Origin: Shinella zoogloeoides
Lineage (GTDB): Bacteria > Pseudomonadota > Alphaproteobacteria > Rhizobiales > Rhizobiaceae
Length of the DNA: 64,000 bases
Assembly (NCBI RefSeq): GCF_030733845.1
Contig: NZ_CP132313.1
Location: 372,001 to 436,000, forward strand
Direction: 5' to 3'
Part shown: positions 35,590 through 44,853 of the stretch, one piece after another
Layout: each line of letters opens with the position of its first letter
How positions within the stretch are numbered: the stretch's first letter is position 1
Program-made: the position numbers and the translations under genes
Notes under the pieces: generated by a model
Database searches by the model: none
What the model saw: the letters and a program-made list of their open reading frames with translations, nothing else
Told to the model about the DNA's origin: nothing

Positions 35590-36117
35590 ATGAAAACTCT
35601 ACCTGCCACTTTTGCCCTGTTGCTGATTTCATCCGCCGCCTTTGCCCAATCGACGGCCGAGACCACAGGCGTCAACTCCGCCTTAAACATTCCTCCCAAA
35701 ACGGAGGATTTCGTGAAGGAGGTCTCGATGAACGACATCTTTGAGATCGAGTCCAGCAAGCTCGCGCTGCAGAAGGGTAACGCGGCGACGAAAGCCTTCG
35801 CCCAGCAGATGATCGACGCTCATGAGAAGACGACGAGCGAACTGAAGGGCCTGATCGACGGCGGCAAAGTGAAGGCGCCTGCGGCCACAGGCATGTCCGA
35901 CGCACAGAAGAAATCGTTCGACGAGCTCAAGAATCTCTCGGGCAAGGACTTCGACGACGCCTATCAGGACGATCAGGAAGATGCCCATGAGGACGCCGTC
36001 GATGTGTTCAAGCGCTACGCTTCGGAAGGTGACAACGCCGACCTGAAGGCATGGGCCGCAAAGACGCTTCCGGCGCTCGAACACCACCTGAAAATGGCTG
36101 AAGACCTGGACGACTAG
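35590..36117 (+). CDS. Secreted DUF4142 protein (first copy)
   Basis: A 175-residue protein with a signal peptide (MKTLPATFALLLISSAAFAQ). The mature part is a ferritin-like helical DUF4142 domain: FVKEVSMNDIFEIESSKLAL, AFAQQMIDAHEKTTSELKGL and YQDDQEDAHEDAVDVFKRYA, ending in LPALEHHLKMAEDL. These periplasmic proteins are linked to stress; their biochemical role is unknown. AAAGGAG precedes the ATG. A second DUF4142 gene is at 62116, also behind a stress promoter. Confidence 0.93.
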   Translation: MKTLPATFALLLISSAAFAQSTAETTGVNSALNIPPKTEDFVKEVSMNDIFEIESSKLALQKGNAATKAFAQQMIDAHEKTTSELKGLIDGGKVKAPAATGMSDAQKKSFDELKNLSGKDFDDAYQDDQEDAHEDAVDVFKRYASEGDNADLKAWAAKTLPALEHHLKMAEDLDD

Positions 36118-36154
36118 CCGCTCCATTGCGCGTTTTGTCATGGAGGAAATTCCA

Positions 36155-36379
36155 ATGAATTCCGATAAATCCGCAAAAGGGTCGACAGACCCGCAGCGCG
36201 ACGCCGCCGGCCAGTTCGCCCCCTCGCAGGCCGACCGGTCGGCAGACGGCGTCGCAAGCGCGAAGCCGACGGTCGTCACCGGTTCCGAGGATGCCACTGC
36301 GCACCGCGATCCCCCTGGCAAGAAGCGCCAGAAGGATTGGGACGTCGGCTTCGATGACCGCCAACCCGATCGATCGTGA
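36155..36379 (+). CDS. Small hydrophilic stress-type protein
   Basis: A 74-residue protein starting MNSDKSAKGSTDPQRDAAGQ. The ATG at 36155 is chosen because GGAGG lies within an upstream ATG (36140) that would be poorly placed. It is disordered-looking, with QFAPSQADRSADG and a basic end KKRQKDWDVGFDDRQPDRS. It probably belongs to the DUF4142 transcript. Function unknown. Confidence 0.6.
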   Translation: MNSDKSAKGSTDPQRDAAGQFAPSQADRSADGVASAKPTVVTGSEDATAHRDPPGKKRQKDWDVGFDDRQPDRS

Positions 36380-36391
36380 ATGGAGGTGGCC

Positions 36392-36574
36392 ATGAACAAG
36401 GGTAAAAATCCGGGAGTCGAATACCGAAACCTTGAGCAGGCCCCCCGAACACGCGGTGAGGAGGTCTCCGACCCGCATCCCGGCAGCGTATCGGACGGCA
36501 CCCACCCGGAAGCCTCCGAGACGAAGCTCCCGCGCGGCGCAGATGACCGCCACACGGAAAGGCGACCGACGTGA
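36392..36574 (+). CDS. Small hydrophilic protein
   Basis: A 60-residue protein starting MNKGKNPGVEYRNLEQAPRT, with GGAGG 6 bases before the ATG at 36392, rich in charged residues and Pro/Gly. It lies 12 bases after the previous gene, and its TGA overlaps the next GTG, so the group is co-transcribed. Function unknown. Confidence 0.6.
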   Translation: MNKGKNPGVEYRNLEQAPRTRGEEVSDPHPGSVSDGTHPEASETKLPRGADDRHTERRPT

Positions 36575-36945
36575 CGCTGCTCACCGGATCATGTCTTTGC
36601 GGACAGGTAAGAATCACAGTACGGGGCGCTCCCGACCGCGTCGGGATCTGCCATTGCACCGATTGTCGGCAGGAGAGTGGCTCAGCCTTCACGTTTTTCG
36701 GGGTCTGGCCTGCTGGACAGTTCGAGCATACGGGAGAAATCGCCAGCTTTTCCGGACGGTCCTTTTGCCCGCACTGCGGCGGGCGTGTCTTCTCCCTCGA
36801 TACACACGAAGCAGAGGTTAAGCTCGGTATTCTGTCTGATGCGCCGTCACCCCTCACCCCCAGTTACGAACTGTGGATGAAGCGCCGTGAACCCTGGCTT
36901 CGGCCTATCGATGGCGCCGAACAATATGAAGAAGACAGGTCGTGA
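36571..36945 (+). CDS. GFA/CENP-V-type zinc-binding protein
   Basis: A 124-residue GFA-family protein starting at GTG 36571, which overlaps the previous stop. Zinc ligands are SCLCGQVRI, CHCTDCR and FCPHCGGRVF. The name comes from glutathione-dependent formaldehyde-activating enzyme (Gfa), which combines formaldehyde with glutathione; many family members have other or unknown roles. It is the last gene of the run before the convergent Nramp gene. Confidence 0.9.
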   Translation: MTLLTGSCLCGQVRITVRGAPDRVGICHCTDCRQESGSAFTFFGVWPAGQFEHTGEIASFSGRSFCPHCGGRVFSLDTHEAEVKLGILSDAPSPLTPSYELWMKRREPWLRPIDGAEQYEEDRS

Positions 36946-36999
36946 CCGTGATCGGCTCGCTCGATTCATCCGTCGCTAAACCGCACCGTTCTGACAGCA

Positions 37000-38313
37000 T
37001 CACCGATAGATTATCATCGCTGCGGCTGCGGCCGCCATCACAGTTGTGGCTGACCAGCCGGCGAAAACGAGCATCGGGCGTGCCGTGAATTGTTTCATGC
37101 GTGCATGGCGGCTGACGACCATCATCATGCCGATCATAATCGGGACAGCGACGAAGCCGTTGATAACGGCACTCCAGAAGAGCGCGCGGATGGGATCAAT
37201 GGGAAGGAACTCGATCACAAGTCCGAGCATGGTAGCGATCGCGATAACGCTGTAGAAACCTATCGCCTCCTTCGGCCGGCTTTCGAGGCTGCAGGCCCAC
37301 CCACAGCACTCCGACGCTGCATAGGCGGCTGAGCCCGCGAGCACCGGAATCGAAAGCATGCCCGTTCCGATGATGCCGACGCTGAAGAGCGCGAAGGCGA
37401 AGTTTCCAGCGACGGGCTTCAGGGCCTCGGCCACATCGGCTGCGGTCCCGATATGTGTCTTTCCGCTCGCGTGGAGGGTCGCCGCCGTGCTCATGATGAT
37501 GGCGATGGCGACCAGATTGGAGATCGCCATGCCGGCAAAGGTATCGATGCGGATACGCTTCAGTTCGCGCTTTGCCTGGCGCGGCGCCTGCCTTAGCGGC
37601 TGCGCCTCATCCTTTCCCTCTATCTCCTCCACCTCCTGGCTGGTCTGCCAGAAAAACAGGTAGGGGCTGATCGTCGTGCCGAGGATGGCGACGATCACCG
37701 TGAATGTTTCGCCGTTCAGCTCAAGCGAAGGCATGACAAAGCCCTTGCCCGCCTCGAGCCAGTCGATCTTCACAACGAAGAGGACAGCGACATAGGAAAG
37801 CAGCACCATGGTCAGCCATCTCAGGTAGGCGGCGTAGCGATGGTAGGGTACGAACATCTGCAAGACGAGCGACACGACCGCGAAGGCGACTGTCGTCGGC
37901 ATGCTCGGCAGCCCTGTCGCAAGCTCAGCCGATGCCCCCATGGCCGAAAGGTTGGCGCCGATATTGATCGTGTTGGCGACGAACAGCAGGCCAACCAGGA
38001 GAAGCACCATTGAGCGTGGCCAGATGGTGCGCAGGTTGGCGGCCAGCCCACACCCCGTCACCCGGCCTATCCGCCCGCTGATCATCTGGATGGCCGACAT
38101 CAGCGGGTAGGTCAGCAGCATCAACCAGAGCAGATTGAAACCGAACTGCGCGCCGGCCTGCGAATAGGTGGCGATCCCGGAAGGGTCGTCGTCCGCGGCC
38201 CCCGTGATCAGGCCCGGCCCGAGTTGCTTCAGGATGGGTTCTGATCCGGCGTCGCGCGGAACATCCCCTTGACCCGCTGAATCGGTTTGCAATTTAGAGG
38301 CTGTATCCGTCAT
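37000..38313 (-). CDS. Divergent Nramp-family divalent metal transporter
   Basis: A 437-residue protein with about 11 membrane spans and a cytoplasmic N-terminus of about 25 residues. Canonical Nramp proteins bind metal through DPGN in TM1 and MPH in TM6. Here TM1 reads GLITGAADDDPSGIATYSQA, with DPSG in place of DPGN, and the TM6 region (TISPYLFFWQTSQ) has no MPH. Such variants are placed in separate Nramp-related groups, some thought to carry Mg2+. Substrate cannot be read from sequence. An EcfG-type promoter lies 52 bases upstream. Confidence 0.85.
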   Translation of the reverse strand: MTDTASKLQTDSAGQGDVPRDAGSEPILKQLGPGLITGAADDDPSGIATYSQAGAQFGFNLLWLMLLTYPLMSAIQMISGRIGRVTGCGLAANLRTIWPRSMVLLLVGLLFVANTINIGANLSAMGASAELATGLPSMPTTVAFAVVSLVLQMFVPYHRYAAYLRWLTMVLLSYVAVLFVVKIDWLEAGKGFVMPSLELNGETFTVIVAILGTTISPYLFFWQTSQEVEEIEGKDEAQPLRQAPRQAKRELKRIRIDTFAGMAISNLVAIAIIMSTAATLHASGKTHIGTAADVAEALKPVAGNFAFALFSVGIIGTGMLSIPVLAGSAAYAASECCGWACSLESRPKEAIGFYSVIAIATMLGLVIEFLPIDPIRALFWSAVINGFVAVPIMIGMMMVVSRHARMKQFTARPMLVFAGWSATTVMAAAAAAMIIYR

Positions 38314-38364
38314 CGATCACACGCTCCTGCTTGGCGCAAGTCCTCAGCGGGGCGCCGGCACGCG

Positions 38365-38389
38365 AACCGGGATGGCGCAATGAAGTTCC
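38365..38389 (-). promoter_or_regulatory. EcfG-type promoter of the Nramp gene
   Basis: Minus strand: GGAAC (38385-38389), 18-base spacer, TT (38365-38366, in GGTTCG), 52 bases before the start at 38313. It lies just past the end of treZ. Confidence 0.7.
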
Positions 38390-38401
38390 ACGCCACCACC
38401 T

Positions 38402-40204
38402 TCATGATCCAGCCTCGTGAGCGAAAATCCCCGAAGGGCGCACGAAGAGGAGGGTAGACCAGGCAGCGATGACATCTCGCTTTCCGTCGGGGCCGCTCGC
38501 ATAAACCAGATCACCAAGATCGGCACCAAAAGTGCGAGGCTCCTCAGAGGTATTTGCCCGCAGTTGAAGCAGCCCGCCATTCAGCCGCCAGTCGACGAAG
38601 AGTTCCGCGTCCGTCTCCGAGACGATGGCCCCCGCACAGCCTCGGGCATTTGCGAGCAGCGGGACCACGAACCGACGACGCGTTTCGATAAGGCGGGTTA
38701 TGAATGCACGCCAGTCCCGCTGCTCCGGCACGTCCAGGTTTGCCCAATCGAGCTTCGACTTTGTGAAGGTGGCCCAACCGTTCGGATCCACGATATCCTC
38801 CGGCCCTGCCCCGGCGGGATAACCGCCAAAATTCTCCGCCTCTTTGAAGCGGTTCCGGTGGATGTCGGCGGCGAGATCTCCACTATAGTCGGCGAAAAAG
38901 CGAAACGGACGGTCGCTCAGATGTTCGTCGCCCATGAAGACCAGGGGGATTTGCGGCGACAGGAAGAGGATCTCGGTCAGAAGACGATGGACCTTCGGCT
39001 CAAGTGATGTGTGAAGCCGGTCCCCCAGCGCCCGATTGCCGACCTGATCGTGATTTTGAAGGAAGTGCACGAACGCCGTCGGCGGCAGGCACGCGGAGTT
39101 CGGTAGCGCGGAACCGACCGTGGTCTTGCCCTGGTTCAGATAGCCCTTGGCCAGCGCTTGCTTCACTTGTTTCCAAGGGCGGTCCTTATAGGGAGCATAG
39201 TGGCCCTCGGCTTCTCCGGTCACAGCAACGTGCATCGCGTGGTGGAATTCGTCGTTCCAGTCGCCCGCAAACAGGCGATGACCAGTTTCATCCGCTACGA
39301 GCAGATCACCCCCGTTGCTGGGATTTTCGACAACGAGATGCACCTGGCGATCGGTGAACGTCGCATCCACCGTGTCTGAGATTTCCTGCAGGATGTGCGG
39401 CGTTCCAGCATCGACAATCTGATCGACGGCATCGAGCCGAAGCCCATCAAACCGATATTCCTGCAACCAGTGAAGAACGTTTCCGATGAAGTAAGATCGT
39501 ACCGCCGGTTCATCGAAAGCAATCCGAGATCCCCACGGCGTGGGATCCTCGCTATGGAAGAAGCCGGGCGCATAGTGCGCCAGGAAGTTACCTTCCGGCC
39601 CAAAATGATTGTAGACTACATCGAGAAAGACCATCAGCCCGCACTGATGGGCCGCGTCCACGAGGCGCTTCAGATCGTCCGGCGTGCCATAGGCGTTGTG
39701 CGGCGCGAATTGGAGAACACCGTCGTAACCCCAGCCCCAGCGACCGGGAAACTGAGCAATCGGCATCAGTTCGATCGCGGTAAAGCCCATTTCGGCAAGC
39801 CGGGGCAAGTGCTCGATGGCTGCATCGTAGGTTCCATCCCGCGTGAACGTACCGACATGGAGCTCATAGAAGACGGCCTCTTCCCACGGACGTCCGCACC
39901 AGTCAGCCTGTCGCCAGGCAAAACAATCTGGCCCGCACAGCAATGAGGGGCCATCGACACCCAGCGGCTGGAAACGGGATGCGGGATCGGGCACGCGCCT
40001 GCCATCGGAGAGCACGAAGCCGTAGAGCGCTCCTACGGGTTGATTCTCGAGACGGACCGCGAACCAACCGTCATCCTGCCGCTTCATCGCAATACGGCGG
40101 CCATCGATCTCCAAAGCCAATGTGGATTCGGCCGGCGCCCAAAGCCGGAACACCGTTGAGCCGTCCTCGCAAAACTGCGGCCCCCAACTGCATGCGCGCA
40201 TCAT
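38402..40204 (-). CDS. treZ: Malto-oligosyltrehalose trehalohydrolase
   Basis: A 600-residue GH13 enzyme that releases trehalose from maltooligosyltrehalose made by TreY. An N-terminal CBM48-like beta domain (FRLWAPAESTLALEI) precedes the barrel. Landmarks are VFYELHVGTFTRDGTYDAAI, WGYDGVLQFAPHNAYG, FLDVVYNHFGPEGN, the nucleophile region FDGLRLDAVDQI, and LHLVVENPSNGGD/FLQNHDQVGNR. The length matches TreZ. Its ATG overlaps the stop of the upstream SDR gene. The glycogen synthase at the right edge fits a glycogen-to-trehalose route; treY is not in view. Confidence 0.95.
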   Translation of the reverse strand: MMRACSWGPQFCEDGSTVFRLWAPAESTLALEIDGRRIAMKRQDDGWFAVRLENQPVGALYGFVLSDGRRVPDPASRFQPLGVDGPSLLCGPDCFAWRQADWCGRPWEEAVFYELHVGTFTRDGTYDAAIEHLPRLAEMGFTAIELMPIAQFPGRWGWGYDGVLQFAPHNAYGTPDDLKRLVDAAHQCGLMVFLDVVYNHFGPEGNFLAHYAPGFFHSEDPTPWGSRIAFDEPAVRSYFIGNVLHWLQEYRFDGLRLDAVDQIVDAGTPHILQEISDTVDATFTDRQVHLVVENPSNGGDLLVADETGHRLFAGDWNDEFHHAMHVAVTGEAEGHYAPYKDRPWKQVKQALAKGYLNQGKTTVGSALPNSACLPPTAFVHFLQNHDQVGNRALGDRLHTSLEPKVHRLLTEILFLSPQIPLVFMGDEHLSDRPFRFFADYSGDLAADIHRNRFKEAENFGGYPAGAGPEDIVDPNGWATFTKSKLDWANLDVPEQRDWRAFITRLIETRRRFVVPLLANARGCAGAIVSETDAELFVDWRLNGGLLQLRANTSEEPRTFGADLGDLVYASGPDGKRDVIAAWSTLLFVRPSGIFAHEAGS

Positions 40205-40974
40205 CGCAGCAACCCCTGGCCGCCGTCTACGTAGACTGGCGAGCCCGTCATATGCGATGCCTCGGCGCTGAGCAGGAATCGGATGACCTTGGCAACATCG
40301 ATTGCCTGGCCAGGCCTACCGTCGGTCAAGGGAATGCTGCCCTGCGGCCAGATGACCGGCACTTCCGTTTCCGCGCGGTTGCGAATTTGCGAGCCGGCGA
40401 CAATGTTTGTTTCGACCGCTCCCGGGCAGACGACATTCACCCGGATGCGGTGTTTTCCGAGTTCAAGGGCGAGTTGCTGCGCCATGGCCACCTGCGCCGC
40501 CTTGGACGCGCTATAGGCGGTCGCACCGGGATTGGTGAAGGTGCGCACCCCGTTGATCGACGATACGACGACGATTGCCCCGCCTCCAGCTCTTTTAAGC
40601 AGCGGAACCGCCGCGTGAAGCGTGAGGAAGGTACCGCGAAGATTGACGCGGATCGTCTCGTCCCATTCGGAGGGGCTTAGATCCTCGATAGGTGCCCAGA
40701 CGCCGTTGATGCCGGCATTCGCCACGACCGCGTCCAGGCGGCCGAAATGGTCTTGTGTCCTCTGGACCATGTCGCCAAGGTCAAATTCATCAGAAACATC
40801 ACCGGCGATAGCGATTGCCTCGGTGCCATCCACCAGAGCTTTCTGTGTTTCGGAAAGGGCATTTTCGTCGCGGTCGAAGAGCACGAGACGATGGCCCGTT
40901 GACGCAAGAAGTTCCGCCGTCGCCCGCCCTATTCCAGATGCGGCCCCGGTAATCATCGTAACGGGAGACCCCAT
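40201..40974 (-). CDS. Short-chain dehydrogenase/reductase
   Basis: A 257-residue SDR with the NAD(P) motif ITGAASGIGRAT near residue 8, VVANAGING near 88, the catalytic Ser in VVVSSINGVRT and Tyr/Lys in AYSASKAAQVAM, and a C-terminal GSPVYVDGGQGLL. It is probably an alcohol or sugar dehydrogenase; the substrate cannot be read. It lies between the small gene at 40978 and treZ in one operon. Confidence 0.92.
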   Translation of the reverse strand: MGSPVTMITGAASGIGRATAELLASTGHRLVLFDRDENALSETQKALVDGTEAIAIAGDVSDEFDLGDMVQRTQDHFGRLDAVVANAGINGVWAPIEDLSPSEWDETIRVNLRGTFLTLHAAVPLLKRAGGGAIVVVSSINGVRTFTNPGATAYSASKAAQVAMAQQLALELGKHRIRVNVVCPGAVETNIVAGSQIRNRAETEVPVIWPQGSIPLTDGRPGQAIDVAKVIRFLLSAEASHMTGSPVYVDGGQGLLR

Positions 40975-40977
40975 AGG

Positions 40978-41238
40978 TCAGCTCCGCGCTTCTGATGTGA
41001 AGCCGGTGTCCTCGGCAGCTTCCTCGTTTATGGTCTCGTCGTCGATATCGCCCTGCTGCGCGGGATCGGTATCGAAAGCAGTGAGCTGGACCATGATTTC
41101 CTTGGCGCGCGTGATCGCAGCATCTTCTTGCACGTCATTCGCGGCCATGCAGACCGATACCTTCTCCCCACCCTCTCCGACGAACTCGACCGTCGTCGTG
41201 CCTTCGCCGCTGTGAACATTCGTTTCGATGAGTTGCAT
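40978..41238 (-). CDS. Small acidic protein, first gene of the treZ operon
   Basis: An 86-residue protein beginning [20 protein letters not shown] with a beta-rich N-terminus (KVSVCMAAN), a helix ([14 protein letters not shown]) and an acidic tail ([14 protein letters not shown]). AGGAGG sits just before the ATG (reverse of CCTCCT at 41245-41250). I do not recognise the family. It lies 3 bases upstream of the SDR gene and directly behind an EcfG-type promoter. Confidence 0.65.
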   Translation of the reverse strand: MQLIETNVHSGEGTTTVEFVGEGGEKVSVCMAANDVQEDAAITRAKEIMVQLTAFDTDPAQQGDIDDETINEEAAEDTGFTSEARS

Positions 41239-41263
41239 GGTGACCTCCTATCGGGATGGTCAA

Positions 41264-41288
41264 AACCGGAGAGGAGGGACGAAGTTCC
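41264..41288 (-). promoter_or_regulatory. EcfG-type promoter of the small gene-SDR-treZ operon
   Basis: Minus strand: GGAAC (41284-41288), 18-base spacer, TT (41264-41265, in CGGTTTTG), 26 bases before the start at 41238. It is divergent from the katE promoter 53 bases away. Confidence 0.7.
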
Positions 41289-41340
41289 TGTACGTTTGCG
41301 GACAGACTCCGTCGTCGGGAGCACGAAAATGCCGACGTAC

Positions 41341-41365
41341 GGAACCTTTCGCCGCACGTGTTGTT
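41341..41365 (+). promoter_or_regulatory. EcfG-type promoter of the catalase gene
   Basis: GGAAC at 41341-41345, 18-base spacer, TT at 41364-41365 (GTTGTT), 27 bases before the katE ATG. Confidence 0.7.
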
Positions 41366-41391
41366 GGCTAGTCGCAAACAGGGAGCGCACC

Positions 41392-43554
41392 ATGGCCAAG
41401 ACCACATCACCGAAAGCAGCATCGGCGAAATCATCGAAATCCACGGCAACGGCCGCGCAGATCCACGACCAAAAGCTAGTGCGTGGCGATGGCGGCGAAC
41501 TGCACCAGGTCGCCGAGGGCGAAACGCCCGTTCTGACGACGGCACAAGGTGGTCCTGTCGCTGATGACCAGAACTCGCTCCGCGTCGGCGCACGCGGGCC
41601 GTTGCTGGTCGACGACTTTCATTTCCGCGAGAAGATCTTCCATTTCGACCACGAGCGCATTCCCGAACGGGTGGTGCATGCACGCGGGTATGGAGCGCAC
41701 GGCTTCTTCGAGACTTACGAGTCCCTCGCTGCGTATACGCGCGCCGACCTCTTTCAGCGCGCCGGCGAGAAGACGCCGGCTTTTGTTCGCTTTTCCACCG
41801 TCGCAGGAAACAAGGGTTCCTTCGATCTGGCCCGCGACGTGCGCGGCTTTGCCGTCAAACTCTACACGCAGGAGGGCAACTGGGATCTTGTCGGCAACAA
41901 CATCCCGGTCTTCTTCATCCAGGATGCCATCAAGTTCCCGGACATGGTGCATGCGGTGAAGCAGGAGCCCGACCGTGCCTTCCCACAGGCCCAGAGCGCG
42001 CATGATAATTTCTGGGACTTCATCAGTCTGACACCGGAAAGCATGCACATGATCATGTGGGTCATGTCGGACCGGGCCATTCCCCGTTCCTTCCGCTTCA
42101 TGGAAGGGTTCGGTGTTCATACCTTCCGCCTGGTCAACGCGAAGGGTGAGTCCACGTTCGTCAAATTCCACTGGAAACCCAAGCTCGGCCTGCAATCCGT
42201 CGCCTGGAACGAGGCCGTGAAGATCAACGGTGCCGACCCGGACTATCACCGCCGCGACCTGTGGAACGCCATCCAGTCGGGCAACTTCCCCGAATGGGAG
42301 CTCTGTCTCCAGCTGTTCGATCAGGATTTTGCCGACAGTTTCGACTTCGACATCCTCGACCCTACCAAGATCATCCCCGAGGAGGTCCTGCCGGTGAAAC
42401 CGGTCGGCCGCCTCGTCCTCGATCGCATGCCGGAGAATTTCTTTGCCGAGACGGAGCAGGTCGCGTTCATGACCCAGAACGTACCGCCCGGTATCGATTT
42501 TTCCAACGATCCGCTGCTGCAGGGGCGGAACTTCTCCTACCTCGATACGCAGCTTAAGCGTCTGGGCAGCCCGAACTTCACACATATCCCGATCAACGCA
42601 CCCAAATGCCCTTTCCATCACTTCCAGCAGGACGGGCATATGGCCATGCGCAACCCCGTCGGCCGCGCCAATTACCAGCCCAACTCCTGGGGAGAAGGAC
42701 CGCGTGAATCGCCGGTCGCCGGGTTCCCGCATTTCCCCGCCGAAGAGCAGGGCCAGAAGGTGAGGCTACGCCCCGAAAGCTTTGCCGACCACTATAGCCA
42801 GGCGCGCCAGTTCTACATTAGCCAAACCCCGGCCGAGCAACGGCACATCGCGGCCGCTCTGACCTTTGAGCTCAGCAAGGTCGAAACACCCGTGATCCGT
42901 GAGCGCGTCGTCTCGCATGTGATGAATATCGACGAGACCCTCGCCAACACCGTCGGCGAAAAGCTCGGCTTCCAGTCCATGCCGAAACCCGCCGATGCCG
43001 CAATGCCGACACGGCAGGACCTCGAGCCCTCGCCGGCGCTGAGCATCGTGGAGCGGGGACCGAAGCGCTTCGAGGGGCGCAAGCTTGGCATCCTCATTAC
43101 GGACGGCGTCGATATCGACCTCTTGACCGGCCTGCAGGACGCCATTCTGGCGGAAAAGGCTGAGGTCGCCCTGATCGCGCCGAAAGTTGGTGGCGTGACA
43201 GCGTCCGACGGATCATGGGTACCGGCGCAGTTCATGATTGACGGCGGCCCGTCCGTGCTTTTCGACGCGGTGGCGCTGCTGCCGGCCAAGGCAGCCATGG
43301 ACGACCTTCTGCAGGAGGCGACCGCGCGCGACTTCGTCGCCGATGCCTTCCAGCACTGCAAGTTCATTGGCCACGCCGCCGATGCCTTCCCGCTTCTGGA
43401 GAAGGCCGGGATCGCCGACAAGCTCGATGAAGGCGTCATCGAACTGCCGTGTGAAGACGGCCTCTCGGCCTTCGTCGCGGAACTCGGCAAGCTGCGCCTT
43501 TGGGCGCGCGAGCCCTCCGTCAAGCTCGGCAAGGCATCCGTTCCGTCCGCATAG
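41392..43554 (+). CDS. katE: Large-subunit (HPII-type) catalase
   Basis: A 720-residue clade II catalase. The start is ATG 41392 after AGGGAG; the frame is open 88 codons further upstream without support. The active-site His is in [15 protein letters not shown], the distal Asn in [15 protein letters not shown], and the proximal heme Tyr in [15 protein letters not shown]. After the catalase core, residues about 560-710 form the extra flavodoxin/DJ-1-like domain ([20 protein letters not shown]) typical of large catalases. It removes hydrogen peroxide and is stable under stress. An EcfG-type promoter is immediately upstream. Confidence 0.96.
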   Translation: MAKTTSPKAASAKSSKSTATAAQIHDQKLVRGDGGELHQVAEGETPVLTTAQGGPVADDQNSLRVGARGPLLVDDFHFREKIFHFDHERIPERVVHARGYGAHGFFETYESLAAYTRADLFQRAGEKTPAFVRFSTVAGNKGSFDLARDVRGFAVKLYTQEGNWDLVGNNIPVFFIQDAIKFPDMVHAVKQEPDRAFPQAQSAHDNFWDFISLTPESMHMIMWVMSDRAIPRSFRFMEGFGVHTFRLVNAKGESTFVKFHWKPKLGLQSVAWNEAVKINGADPDYHRRDLWNAIQSGNFPEWELCLQLFDQDFADSFDFDILDPTKIIPEEVLPVKPVGRLVLDRMPENFFAETEQVAFMTQNVPPGIDFSNDPLLQGRNFSYLDTQLKRLGSPNFTHIPINAPKCPFHHFQQDGHMAMRNPVGRANYQPNSWGEGPRESPVAGFPHFPAEEQGQKVRLRPESFADHYSQARQFYISQTPAEQRHIAAALTFELSKVETPVIRERVVSHVMNIDETLANTVGEKLGFQSMPKPADAAMPTRQDLEPSPALSIVERGPKRFEGRKLGILITDGVDIDLLTGLQDAILAEKAEVALIAPKVGGVTASDGSWVPAQFMIDGGPSVLFDAVALLPAKAAMDDLLQEATARDFVADAFQHCKFIGHAADAFPLLEKAGIADKLDEGVIELPCEDGLSAFVAELGKLRLWAREPSVKLGKASVPSA

Positions 43555-43582
43555 CGGGTGGCTTGCCTTGCAGCATCCGCGG

Positions 43583-43607
43583 GGAACAAAGGTCCACAAG
43601 GCTGGTT
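43583..43607 (+). promoter_or_regulatory. EcfG-type general-stress promoter
   Basis: GGAAC at 43583-43587, 18-base spacer, TT at 43606-43607 (CTGGTT), 61 bases before the DUF892 ATG at 43668. Confidence 0.75.
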
Positions 43608-43667
43608 AGCTCCCCGCGCGATCGCGCCTGCCATCTAGGCTAATGTTCACAACAACAGGAGAGACCC

Positions 43668-44168
43668 ATGCCAACCAAGACAATGGAAGACCTTTTCCTC
43701 GATGGTATCAAGGACATCTACTACGCCGAGCGCAAGATCATTGCCGGCCTCAAGAAGATGATCCGCGGCGCCGAGGCCGAGGACCTGAAGGCCGCCTTCG
43801 ACAAGCACCTGCAGGAAACCGAGGGCCAAGTCGAGCGGCTCGTGCAGGTGTTCGAGCTTCTCGGCAAGCCCGCCCGCGGCAAGACTTGCCCGGCCATCGA
43901 CGGCATTCTCGAAGAAGGCCAGGAAATCCTCGAGGAATTCAAGGGGTCGCCCGCACTCGACGCAGGCCTTCTCGCCGCTGCGCAGGCCGTCGAGCACTAC
44001 GAGATCGCCCGCTACGGCACCTTGAAGTCCTGGGCGATGCAGCTTGGCAAGAACGATGTCGCCAAACTCCTCGACCAGACGCTCGCCGAGGAAACCAAGA
44101 CCGACCAGGCCCTGACGCAGCTTGCAGAGGCCAAGGTCAACCGCGAAGGCAAGACCAAGGCGGCATGA
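43668..44168 (+). CDS. DUF892 (YciE/YciF-type) ferritin-like protein, first copy
   Basis: A 166-residue helical protein of the DUF892 family, a ferritin-like four-helix bundle. Landmarks are LFLDGIKDIYYAERKIIAGL, HLQETEGQVERLVQVFELLG, and DAGLLAAAQAVEHYEIARYG, where E, H, Y and E ligands recall a di-iron site. Family members in Escherichia coli (YciE, YciF) are stress-induced; their role is not established. AGGAGA precedes the ATG. A second copy lies at 54374. Confidence 0.93.
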   Translation: MPTKTMEDLFLDGIKDIYYAERKIIAGLKKMIRGAEAEDLKAAFDKHLQETEGQVERLVQVFELLGKPARGKTCPAIDGILEEGQEILEEFKGSPALDAGLLAAAQAVEHYEIARYGTLKSWAMQLGKNDVAKLLDQTLAEETKTDQALTQLAEAKVNREGKTKAA

Positions 44169-44253
44169 CGCGGAACGGGCGGAGAAGCGCTCTCCGCCCG
44201 ACCCTCTCCGCGGCGGAAGACGCCCGGTCCGATGCGAAGCAACGGGAGTGGAG

Positions 44254-44835
44254 ATGTACAGTGAGTGGCGACATATCTGCGTGGATATGCAGCGCATGTT
44301 CGCTGAAGACACGCCCTGGAAAGTCGCCTGGATGGAGCGGGTCTCGCCAGAAGTCCTGGAAGTCGTGGGCCGCCATCCCGAGCGCACGATCTTCTCCCGG
44401 TTTCTCCCACCCGCCCGCGCTACCGATGCCATGGGCATGTGGCGAAACTACTACGAGAAGTGGTGGATGATGACGGCCGAGCACCTGCCGGGCGAGATGT
44501 ACGGCCTCCTCCCGGAACTCGCCGCATTTACGCCGCCCGCTATCCTCTTCGACAAGCGAACCTATTCTCCCTGGATCGACGGACGGCTACACGCCTATCT
44601 AAAGGGACACGACGTGGAGACGCTGGTCATCACCGGTGGCGAGACCGATGTCTGCGTTCTCGCCACAGCCCTCGGTGCCATCGATCTCGGCTATCGCGCC
44701 ATCATCCTGACGGATGCCGTCTGCAGTGGCACGGACGAGACGCATGACGCGTCCTTGAAACTGCTCGAAAGCCGCTTTACAGCACAGATGGAAGTGATGT
44801 TGACCGAGGCGTTCCTGTCGTCGGTTGCCTGCTAG
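44254..44835 (+). CDS. Isochorismatase-family cysteine hydrolase
   Basis: A 193-residue cysteine hydrolase. The start is ATG 44254 (MYSEWRHICVDMQRMFAEDT), preceded by GGAG; the frame from 44122 overlaps the DUF892 gene. The expected triad is Asp in VDMQRMF, Lys in LFDKRTYSPW, and Cys in ITGGETDVCVLATAL. The family includes nicotinamidases and isochorismatases; the substrate here is unknown. It lies 86 bases after the DUF892 gene and may share its stress promoter. Confidence 0.9.
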   Translation: MYSEWRHICVDMQRMFAEDTPWKVAWMERVSPEVLEVVGRHPERTIFSRFLPPARATDAMGMWRNYYEKWWMMTAEHLPGEMYGLLPELAAFTPPAILFDKRTYSPWIDGRLHAYLKGHDVETLVITGGETDVCVLATALGAIDLGYRAIILTDAVCSGTDETHDASLKLLESRFTAQMEVMLTEAFLSSVAC

Positions 44836-44853
44836 CCGCCTGCCGAGAGGCTG

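Noticed and set aside
41476..42732. A 418-residue minus-strand open frame opposite katE
   Set aside because: It is the mirror of a conserved catalase core and has no domain of its own.
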